From positions 175,194,868 to 175,258,867 of the forward strand of contig OY294069.1 in NCBI GenBank assembly GCA_958510875.1: 64,000 bases of DNA. Reading direction: 5' to 3'. The notes under the pieces were generated by a model. That model worked only from the letters and a program-made list of their open reading frames with translations, did no database searches and was not told the DNA's origin. How positions within the stretch are numbered: the first letter of the stretch is position 1; each line of letters begins with the position of its first letter. The DNA comes from Endomychus coccineus (taxonomy: Eukaryota; Arthropoda; Insecta; Coleoptera; Endomychidae). A program made the translations under genes and the position numbers. Shown piece by piece: positions 13,501-25,500 of the stretch.

Positions 13501-16500
13501 AAGATTCCTCTTGATCTAATTCAAATGGCGCAGTCGGTAGGATATAGATATTGTATTAAATGAAGAACGTTTCCAATAATATTAGTAAAATCAAAGATAA
13601 AAATCAATCGCAACTAGTATTCAAATGGCGCAGTCGGTAGGATATAGAAACTTTATTAAATGAAGAATGTTTCCAATAATATTTGTAAAATTAAGGATAA
13701 AAATCAATCGCAACTAGTATTCAAATGGCGCAGTCGGTAGGATGGATATTTTATTAAATGAAGAATGTTTCCAATAATATTTGTAAAACTAAGGATAAAA
13801 ATTAATCGCAACTCGTATTCAAATGGCGCAGTCGGTAGGATAAAGATATTTTAGCGAATGAAGAATGGAAACATTATTTAATTATTAATTATTATTTAAT
13901 ATATCTAATATTTGTAAATTGAGGATAAAAATCAATCGCAACTAGTATTCAAATGACGTAGTCGGTAGAATAAATATATTTTATTAAATTAAGAAGGATA
14001 TTTGAAAAATCAGGGATAAAACTTAACCGCAACTCGTATTCAAATGGCGTAGTCGGTAGAATAAAGATATTTTATTAAATGAAAAATGTTTCCAATAATA
14101 TTTGTAAATTGAGGATAAAAATCAATCGCAACTAGTATTCAAATGGCGCAGTCGGTAGGATATAGAAAATTTATTAAATGAAGAATGTTTCCAATAATAT
14201 TTGTAAAACTAAGGATAAAAATCAATCGCAACTAGTATTCAAATGGCGCAGTCGGTAGAATAAATATATTTTATTAAATTAAGAATGTTTCCAATCATAT
14301 TTGAAAAATCAGGGATAAAACTTAATCGCAACTCGTATTCAAATGGCGTAGTCGGTAGGATAAAGATATTTTATTAAATGAAAAATGTTTCCAATAATAT
14401 TTGTAAATTGAGGATAAAAATCAATCGCAACTAGTATTCAAATGGCGCAGTCGGTAGGATATAGAAAATTTATTAAATGAAGAATGTTTCCAATAATATT
14501 TGTAAAACTAAGGATAAAAATCAATCGCAACTAGTATTCAAATGGCGTAGTCGGTAGAATAAATATATTTTATTAAATTAAGAATGTTTCCAATCATATT
14601 TGAAAAATCAGGGATAAAACTTAACCGCAACTCGTATTCAAATGGCGTAGTCGGTAGGATAAAGATATTTTATTAAATGAAGAATAATATCCAATATTTG
14701 TAAAATAAAGGATAAAAATGAATCGCAACTCACCAAATCTGACGGTTTCTTGAATCCTTTAGGGCACCACTTGCAAAGATGCAGTCCGAAGGGGTTTTTA
14801 CTATGAACCTGAACGTGTTTGACATACAAACTCCTATTATTGAAAACCTTATCGCACTGTATACACTCTATCGTTTTGCCCGCCTTCTTTCCATTTTTAG
14901 ACAACGTCCAGTTTTCGCCGTCACCCTTCTCTGCATCTTTGGTCGCCGCCTCGTGTACCTCTAGATGCTTCGTGTAACTCACGTCATCCACAAAACATTT
15001 CCCACATTCGTCGCATTCGAACGCGGCAATTACGTTCGCCGATTTCGCAATAGGCTCGCCTCCGTTTCCGTCGAACTCGGTGCCATCGATTTCTATTGGA
15101 TCTTGTAGCGGACAGAGATGCGAGCCGAATTTTTCAGAGTCGAACGTTTTCTTGCAAGTGACGCAGTCCGTACACCCGAAGAATGTTGTTAAATTTCCCG
15201 CGTCGGTGTCTTTCCCAGCACAATCGGACTGTCGATCTTCGTCTTCGACTTCCGCACACAACGTCGATATAATTTCGTCGCCGTTTTTCGCGAAACTAAT
15301 ATTGGGATAAAGCGACAAATTGTTGGCCAGGAAATGTTCTGTAATGTTCATCGCCGGCGGTTCTGGTGCGACGCCGGAATCTTTTTTTCGAATTTCTAGA
15401 ATATCCTCGGTGTTAACAGATTCGTCGAGTGTTACCGTGGCGACGTCTCCTTCTTTTGCGATAAACTGACCGCCGAACGGTATCTGAGAATTCAACAGAT
15501 CCACCCCTTGATACAGTTCGTTCGTCGTGGGATCGATGTTAAACAATATACCTGGTTCTTGCAGTTCACCCAAGGAATTTAAAACGAATGGGTCGCCGGT
15601 CTGTAAACAAAAAGGGGCTCGTAATACGATTAAAACATTCCAGTATTACTGACATTGCATGATAGGAATAGTAGAGTTACAACAAGGAGAAAAACAGATT
15701 TTGAATACTGTACATGTAATTAATAGTGTGAAGGGGGTTTGGGGCGGCAGCCCCCCGGTGACAAGAATTTATAAAATTCAAGATCACGCAGTTTCCCCGA
15801 CTTCAAAATTTTGTACCAATAAAAAATCCATGTTATTTTTGACATACCCTTTTTCTTCGAACAGTTTAGGATCTTTTAATTAAAGTGTGCCTCACTTGAA
15901 AATAATAGGAAATTTTTCAAATGACATTTATTAAATACTGAATATTATAGTCGAGTCAAATAGGTATTAAAACAGGCCGACTTACGAAAATCGTTAGATA
16001 TGGACCGATTTTGATGAAACAAAGTGCATTCGATTCGGGATGACGTCTAGAAAAAAGCTTACCGGTTAGTTTTTTGTACAAATTTGTTATTATTTTTTTA
16101 AACGAAAAATTGACCAATTTTCTGGCAGATTATTGGGAAAATTTAGCCGGGGGTTTCCGGGGTCGCTGATTACGATTCTGAACTCAGATTGGCCAAAATC
16201 GAACTCCCCAGCTGGTAATTGACCACTTTAATTGGACAAAGTGACCATTTTTTTAAATTTCATCAAAAATAGCCAGGCAAAATCACTCGGGGGTTTTTGG
16301 GGTCGCTGATTACGATTCTGAACATAGATTGGCCAAAATCGATCTTCCCAGCTAGTAATTAGCCAGTTTAATTGGACAAAATTGATCATTTTTTCTTAAT
16401 TTCATCGCAAATAGACAGGAAAAATTACTCGAGGGTTTTTGGAGTCGCTGAGTACGATTCTGAAGTCAAATTGTCCATAATCGAACTCCTCAGCTGGTAA

Positions 16501-19500
16501 TTGGCAGGTTTAAATGGACAAAATTGACCAATTTCCAAAATTTCATCAAAACTAACCAGAAATCCTCAGTTGGGGGGTTGTGGAGGTTGTTGTCTTATGT
16601 TAAATGTTTAAAAATTTGTTAAAAGGGGGTCGTTACTAATTTAAATCATAAACAAAATCGAATTCTAATTTTTTAATTTGAAATAAACTCCCGCTCATCT
16701 AAAATTTTTTTCTATCTTCTCTTGTCAGTCTTTTTATATTCCACACAGCATATTTTACGTCTAATATGGACATATACGTCCGTTTAATATTTTGATCTTA
16801 AAATTGCTGTTATCATCCTAAGAAATTGAAAGAGAGTACACCTATAAATAAAACAATACATTTTTGAATAAATATTATTTCCATTACTTAAATTAATTAA
16901 CGAAACTTTGTATTTTCATTACAGTTTCATAAAAAAAAACACCATGAGTGACGGAGATTACAAAACCCTCATATGTATTAAATTTGATGGCGAATTCACT
17001 ATTTCGGCAAAGGGTCCAGATACGCTGCAAAAATTAGGCCCTAAGGGACTGGCAAGTCTTTCGAATTCGTCTGAAAGCAGGAATGACGATTTTCATCAGT
17101 TTATAGATTCATTAGATTTTTCCAAAAGTCATTATGTCCATAAAGGTTGCAATTTTGTCCAATTAAACTGGCCAATTACCAGCTGTGAAGATCGATTTTG
17201 GCCAATCTGAGTTCAGAATCGTAATCAGCGACCCCAAAAATCCCCGAGTGATTTTTCCTGGCCATTTTTGATGAAATTTTAAAAAATGGTCACTTTGTCC
17301 AATTAAAGTGGTCAATTACCAGCTGGGGCGTTCGATTTTGGCCAATCTGAGTTCAGAATCGTAATCAGCGACCCCGAAAACCCCCGACTAAATTTTCCCA
17401 ATAATTGGCCTGAAAATTGGTCAATTTTTCGTTTAAAAAAATAATAACAAATTTGCACAAAAAACTAACCGGTAAGCTTTTTTCTAGACGTCATCCCGAA
17501 TCGAATGCACTTTGTTTCATCAAAATCGGTCCATATCTCTCGATTTTCGTAATGAAATACCTATTTGACTCGACTATTGAACGTCCATTTGAGTCAGCGA
17601 AATTATAGCAACGAAGTTGAGAAACTTCAGCAAAAAGCGTTTACGACAAATCTTTGATCAATAACTTAATTTCTAAACAAAAAAGGAAATTGGAACGCAA
17701 CTAACTAACCAAATTAGAGTTACCTTCAAATAGTCCAATAAAATTCAAAAGTCTCCTCTTTAACCCTTCAGTAATTAATATATTCTATAATGTATTTCTA
17801 AATTTGCAATACAATCCGTTTATAGATGTGAGAACAAGCTGAAAAGCGGTTTAGGCAACACCTTTGATAAAGTTTTCAACTTCGACAAATTTGAGATTTA
17901 CAATATCGATTGTGAGTCATGTTCTAAATGTTATGTGGGCTAAACTAGAAGCAACATTCTAACTCGGTAAAAAAAAACATTTTGTTCAGAAAATAATGGT
18001 GAAAAAATTAGCGTTAGAAGAACATATTTTAAATATAGCTCACATCATTTCTCAAAAAAGTTTATCACTTTTAAAATACATATTTAGGTAGAAGGGATGT
18101 AAACGAAAAAGCAATCAATGAATTCACATTTATCTACAACGGCCGGTAATCCCTTATATATTCTGTTAATTCCAAATATTATTTAAACAGGCACATTTTG
18201 ATTCCTATTTTAGTTTACTCTGATGATGGATACTTTGTAGCTGAAAGCTCCTCAGTACAGTAACAGTATTTTTAGTGGATAAGGGTGATTGTTTCTTATT
18301 TATAATGTATCAAAAGAAGTTAAGTATCTTCTTTTGGTAGTTTTAAAAGAACTAAAGATGAAAATGAGATTCTTGAAGACATTACTATTGGAGAGTAGTG
18401 TATAATACTGTTATGAATTGTTCAATTAATTTCATGGGTTTAAAAGTCGCATGTTTATCAAAATGAATATCTAATTTAGAAATTTAGAGAAATTTGTTAC
18501 ATTAAATACACTACTCGCCACAAATGGTGACACCGAAAATTTTGGACTTTTTCATCGAAAAGATGGCAATATTGCGAACAAATAACTGGAAATATATCAA
18601 CTAGTTAATAGTAAGGTACAATACTTCTAAAATGAACTAATTGATAACTTAATGAAATATGGTACCTACCTGGAGTTTCAACTGGGTATAAATGTTGTTG
18701 CATAGTGTACCGTCGGCCAATTGTAAATCGTCACAAGTGGCGTAAATCGTTTGTAATGGTAAATCCAAGGGTACGGATTCGTCCAACCTTTCCTGCGCCA
18801 CAAGTACCTGTACCGTTTTCGTTGGTTCTTGTAAAATATGCGGATTATTAACGTCATCTCCCCCCACGATCTAAAAGAAACGAAACGAAGTGATAAAACG
18901 CGTGATAGTACGAAGATTGTCGATTTACCTGAATGAGTGGTTCGGCGAAATTTTCGACGTTTCGTTTCTTGAGAATGGACACTTGTCCTCCGTTGAAAAC
19001 AACAGACATTCTTGGCTGATTGGGGACGCATTTTACGTTCAAGGTGTCGGGGACGTTCTCAAAATTGGCTTCACACGCAGTAGCGACTACTGTCGTTTCC
19101 TGTGGGGAAAACAAAATTTCAAGGCTTCATGTGTGATACTTAGTTCAATAGCGTAAAGGATACGGAATAAAGGCAAAAACTACAAGATCATTTTGTGAAT
19201 GTTGCTTGTTCCAAACAATTGTCGTAAAATAAATACGTCAAAAAACTATCTGGTATGAAAAGTTAGTCACAAACTGGTTTCATCGAAAACAAGTAATTTG
19301 TTTTAGTAATTATTATTTAACGGAATAATAAATAAAACTACTTTGTTTTACTATCACTGATATTTAATATAGTCGTTACTATAGTTTCAACACTAAACGT
19401 GTCATCTTCAGAAGAAAAATGAATTTAACAAATATTATATCTACTAGATATAGGTTAAAGAAGGATTACAAACAAATTTTTCTACAAACGCTTAACAAAG

Positions 19501-22500
19501 TAGCCTTTGACGCTTTCAGATTTCAACGCAAAGTTGACGTTTTCCGTGAAATGTCATTTTGTGACAGCATTTGCGCTCTAAAGCGGAAATATTTCGAAAA
19601 CGCTCGCTTCTCCAACGTATTTCTGCATGATGATTGATGATAGTGACAGTGAATTATCAAACACTCCTCCTGATGTAGCAGAAAGTGCAAAAATTGTTAC
19701 TTTGAATCTCCTACCAGAGAAATCAAGGAAGAAATATGAATTACAATACGGTAAATTCATGACGTGGTGCCAGTCGAAGAAGGTGAATAAGTATTCAGAA
19801 AACGTATTACTGGCTTATTTTGGAGAAAAATCATTGATTTGTAAGTCATCAACTCTTTGGTTTACGTATTCGATGATATGGACATGCTTGAATGTTAAAA
19901 ATAACATCGAAATCAATAAGTATCCTAAACTTATCGCATTTCTGAAGAAACAGTCTGTTGGATATAAAGCGAAAAAATCCAAAACATTCACCACTGAAGA
20001 TATTCACAAATTTTTACAAGAAGCGCCCGATGAAGAATATCTACTAAAAAAGGTAAATTTTAATATTTCATGCTCTTAGTAGTTTGAGAAGCGGTTAGTA
20101 TTTTTTTGAATTTAGTGCAATTTGGTTAGCATAGACATTTGGAATAGCTATTAATTGCAGTTTTTTTATAGGTTATTCTAATTATGGGTATTGCTGGTGC
20201 CTGCAGGCGCGATGAGTTGGTCAAAATGGAGATTGGTGACATAGAAGATAAGGATTCTATTTTAATAGTCCGAATTCCCGATTCAAAAACGAGAATAAGC
20301 CGTGTTTTTACGATTGTTGGTCATAATGAAGAGAATTCAGTTGATTATCTTTCAATTTGTAAAAAATATATTGCACTCAGAAAACATTGTCTGAATAACA
20401 ATACTGTCCAACGTCTATTTTTACGTTATGAAAAAGGTAGATGTATGAAACAAGTTGTGGGTATGAATACAATCGGCAAGACTCCCAGTGACATTGCTGA
20501 ATATTTGAAATTGCCCGAGCATAATTTATATACTGGACACTGTCTCCGACGAACCTCTGCTACTTTATTGGTGAATGGTGGAGGTGACCTAATACAACTG
20601 AAAAAACATGGTGGATGGAAAAGTAACAATGTAGCAGAAGGCTACATAAATGATTCAATCAACAATAAGATTGAAACTACCAAGAGAATATTCTCAAGAC
20701 CATCTACATCTCGTTCTGTAGATTTCCAATATTCGGGGGAATTAATGTTAGATAAATCTACTGATCGTGCATCAGGTTCAGGAATAATAATTAAAGAGTG
20801 TCACAATTGTACATTCAATTTTAGTATAGTCAATGATAAATTAAATCAACATTAATCAGGAATTTATAAACTGTACTTGATGTACTTTTGTTGAATAAAG
20901 CATCTGGTGTTTTTTCTTTTTTTTTCTGAAAACTGCGTTTGTAGAAAAAATCTTGTGTGTATTTCGAGCACAAAGTGTCATTGTCGCTCTCCAAAGATTA
21001 CCGCGCTCCGCTTTGCGTCGCGCGGTAACTCTCTTTGTCGAGCGACAATATATCACTTTGCGCTCTTAATACACAAATAGCTATTTATGGCTATAGGAAA
21101 TAGTTCTAGGAAAAACCAGAGAGGGGTAAGGTGATTAGGTAATTCCGTGAGGACCTTAGTGGTGCGGGTATATTTACTAACAGACTTTAAATACTAAAAT
21201 CAAGTTATAAATACATTGAAGAGATTACTGTAATATAAATCTAGTTGATCGTTTAGGATCTTATTATCATACATCTTCATTCCTTTGAAAATTTCCATTG
21301 ACTCTAATATATTTAGTTTTGAAATTTTATCTTGACTATGTAAATTTTGGACATTATTCAAATTAGGAAAGGTATGGCCTGTTTCTAAAATATGATTTGC
21401 AAATGAAGAATTGGTTTTATTATTTTTAAAGCAACGAAAATGTTCTTTATATCTAACTGCTATGTTACGGCAAGATCTACCTATGTAAAAACTATCACAC
21501 TCTGAACAAGTTAGTTTATAAACTGCGGGTCTTTTAAATTTGTCAGTTTTTTCTTTCGCATTGAACAGAACATGAGATAATTTGTTTGGGTGTTTAAAGC
21601 TGATGGTCAGTCTATGATGGGATAACATGTTTGCAAGTTTTTCGCTTATAGGACCAAAATAAGTTAAAGAAACATATTTTAATGAGTTATCTTTGTATTT
21701 TATAAAGGGATAAATGCTATTGTAAATTAATTTTTGTCTTTTTCTATTTATTAATTTAGAAACTACTTGATGACCGAAACCGTTATTTGTAGCAATGACT
21801 TTAATTGTATCTTGTTCTTTACTAAAATTTTCTTGAGATAAGAGAAGGGAAAATGCTCTATGTATCATTGAATGAAAAGCAGCTAGTTTATGACTATAGG
21901 GGCTATGTGGTGAGGTACAAATTATTGTATCTGTGAAAGTAGGTTTTCTGTAAATGTCGAATGAGATGCTATTATTATGATGTAATAATTGTTAAGTCTA
22001 AGAAATTTATATAGTGATCCTTTTCTGTCTCTAACGTGAATTTTATGTTGGGATGAATATTAGTGATGAATCTAATTGTCTAGGTGTACCTTTAAAGAGG
22101 GCTAAAATATCGTCTACCTATCTGTACCACCATTACAAAGATAACTCATTAAAATATGTTTCTTTAACTTATTTTGGTCCTATAAGCGAAAAAATTGCAA
22201 ACATGTTATCCCATCATAACCTGACCATCAGCTTTAAACCCCCAAACAAATTATCTCATATTCTCAATGCGAAAGATAAAACTGACAAATTTAAAAGACC
22301 CGGAGTTTATAAACTAACTTGTTCAGAGTGTGATAGTTTTTATATAGGTAGAACTTGCCGTAATATAGCAGTTAGATATAAAGAACATTTTCGTTCCTTT
22401 AAAAATAATAAAACAGATTCTTCATTTGCAACTCATGTTTTAGAAACAGGCCACCTTTCCTAATTTGAATAATGTCCAAATTTTACATAGTCAAGATAAA

Positions 22501-25500
22501 ATTTCAAAACTAAATATATTAGTTCGGAAGTTAGAGAATAAAACTCAAATTTTACACAAAACTTTTAACATTTAATTTTAAAATGCCGACAAATTGTTTC
22601 ACCACACTGTGGCATTTTCAAAGCTTTGAAATGTTAAAAGTTTTGTGTAAAATTTGAGTTTTATTCTCCAACTTCCGAAGTATTATGAATTTACACTACG
22701 TAAACGCCGAAACCATAGATATAAATATATTAGAGTTAATGGAAATTTTGAAAGGAATGAAGCTGTATGATCAAAGATCCTAACTAGATTTGTATTACAG
22801 TAATCTCTTCAATGTATTAATAACCTGATTTTAGTATTTAATGTCCGCTATTAAATATACCCGCACCACTAAGATCCTTACGGAATTACCTAATCACCTT
22901 ACCCCTCTCTGGTTTTTCCTAGAACTATTTCCTATAGCCATAAATAGCTATTTGTGTATTAAGAGCGCAAAGTGATATATTGTCGCTCGACAAAGAGAGT
23001 TACCGCGCGACGCAAAGCGGAGCGCGGTAATCTTTGGAGAGCGACAATGACACTTTGTGCTCGAAATACACACAAGATTTTTTCTACAAACGCAGTTTTC
23101 AGAAAAAAAAAAGAAAAAACACCAGATGCTTTATTCAACAAAAGTACATCAAGTACAGTTTATAAATTCCTGATTAATGTTGATTTAATTTATCATTGAC
23201 TATACTAAAATTGAATGTACAATTGTGACACTCTTTAATTATTATTCCTGAACCTGATGGACGATCAGTAGATTTATCTAACATTAATTCCCCCGAATAT
23301 TGGAAATCTACAGAACGAGATGTAGATGGTCTTGAGAATATTCTCTTGGTAGTTTCAATCTTATTGTTGATTGAATCATTTATGTAGCCTTCTGCTACAT
23401 TGTTACTTTTCCATCCACCATGTTTTTTCAGTTGTATTAGGTCACCTCCACCATTCACCGATAAAGTAGCAGAGGTTCGTCGGAGACAGTGTCCAGTATA
23501 TAAATTATGCTCGGGCAATTTCAAATATTCAGCAATGTCACTGGGAGTCTTGCCGATTGTATTCATACCCACAACTTGTTTCATACATCTACCTTTTTCA
23601 TAACGTAAAAATAGACGTTGGACAGTATTGTTATTCAGACAATGTTTTCTGAGTGCAATATATTTTTTACAAATTGAAAGATAATCAACTGAATTCTCTT
23701 CATTATGACCAACAATCGTAAAAACACGGCTTATTCTCGTTTTTGAATCGGGAATTCGGACTATTAAAATAGAATCCTTATCTTCTATGTCACCAATCTC
23801 CATTTTGACCAACTCATCGCGCCTGCAGGCACCAGCAATACCCATAATTAGAATAACCTATAAAAAAACTGCAATTAATAGCTATTCCAAATGTCTATGC
23901 TAACCAAATTGCACTAAATTCAAAAAAATACTAACCGCTTCTCAAACTACTAAGAGCATGAAATATTAAAATTTACCTTTTTTAGTAGATATTCTTCATC
24001 GGGCGCTTCTTGTAAAAATTTGTGAATATCTTCAGTGGTGAATGTTTTGGATTTTTTCGCTTTATATCCAACAGACTGTTTCTTCAGAAATGCGATAAGT
24101 TTAGGATACTTATTGATTTCGATGTTATTTTTAACATTCAAGCATGTCCATATCATCGAATACGTAAACCAAAGAGTTGATGACTTACAAATCAATGATT
24201 TTTCTCCAAAATAAGCCAGTAATACGTTTTCTGAATACTTATTCACCTTCTTCGACTGGCACCACGTCATGAATTTACCGTATTGTAATTCATATTTCTT
24301 CCTTGATTTCTCTGGTAGGAGATTCAAAGTAACAATTTTTGCACTTTCTGCTACATCAGGAGAAGTGTTTGATAATTCACTGTCACTATCATCAATCATC
24401 ATGCAGAAATACGTTGGAGAAGCGAGCGTTTTCGAAATATTTCCGCTTTAGAGCGCAAATGCTGTCACAAAATGACATTTCACGGAAAACGTCAACTTTG
24501 CGTTGAAATCTGAAAGCGTCAAAGGCTACTTTGTTAAGTGTTTGTAGAAAAAGTAGTTTTATGTATTATTTCGTTAAAATGATAAACTATCACAAAGTGA
24601 CGGCTTCCACAATTGAATTATTATTTATTATACAATATGTCTCAATAAGTTGGAACTATATGGGAAACTTTTTTACTATTAATTTTAGAAAAAAAGTTAT
24701 TCTTCATAAAAAGTTCTGCATGTTCTAAAATCTAAAATGCAATCATCAGATATTAAAAAATAACAAAACCTAATTTTTCAATGTAAATGGATGTAATTGC
24801 ATATTTTAACGCAGTTTTTAATACTGGTCAACTTTTTTTTATAACGTCAATCGTTTGTTTCAATTCCATGTTAAGCAATCATATAGCCTTAAAATGTGCA
24901 ACTTTGCCTCCATCTAACAACTCTCTTTCTCTCTTAGTTACCGAGATAGCAACGCTAAACCATCGAATTTATAACTGCCTGTATATATCGTGGACGATTG
25001 CCGATTTGAATGTAACAAAAACGCTTTCAATTAAAGAAAAAAAATACCTCTGCCGCTGTATCGCTTCGATGAGTTTTCATGTGTCGCCTACAGACCGCCA
25101 TGCTCTTGAATTTTCTCTTGCACATCGGACACAGATACGGTTTGACGTTGGTGTGGGTGATACTGTGACGTTTCAGCAAAGACCTCGTCACGAAACCCTT
25201 GTTGCACGTTTGACAGACGAAATGTCTAACGGCCGAATGGAACCTCATGTGGACTTTCAAGGCGTACGCAGTCACATAGGTTCTGTAAAATCGATAATGT
25301 CAGAACCTGTTTTTCACTAATTCAGTTTAGTGTTTAGTGTAAAATTTATTTATAAATCCAGTTGTTGCACAAACACAGTGGCATCATCACTTGAACTACC
25401 TTAAATACCTGCTTAATTAGTAGAAACCTTTGTGGAAGGGGGTTTAAGATTATAACTTATTCTAAAATGTAGATGCCCGTTTGAACAATTGCAACGGGGA

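Larger units (their letters stand above)
19478..24553. mobile_element. 5.1-kb inverted composite: tyrosine recombinase / PLE / tyrosine recombinase
   Basis: The left arm (about 19478-21705) and right arm (about 22130-24553) are near-identical inverted copies. Each arm holds, from outside in, a tyrosine-recombinase gene, a GC-rich palindrome, and the GIY-YIG end of a Penelope-like element pointing back toward the recombinase. The 425-bp centre keeps extra PLE reverse-transcriptase sequence on the minus strand. The arms differ by a few substitutions, small PLE indels, and a 200-bp insertion in the right arm. The whole lies in the intron between exons 12 and 13. Confidence 0.85.

Noticed and set aside
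13521..14650. TGGCGCAGTCGG in the minisatellite as a pol III A box or SINE array
   Set aside because: No B box lies at the right distance in any unit. The full 18-bp match to the tRNA-Ser 3' complement explains the sequence better as a primer-binding site.
15080..15310. 76-codon plus-strand ORF
   Set aside because: Antisense of exon 15, with no independent features.
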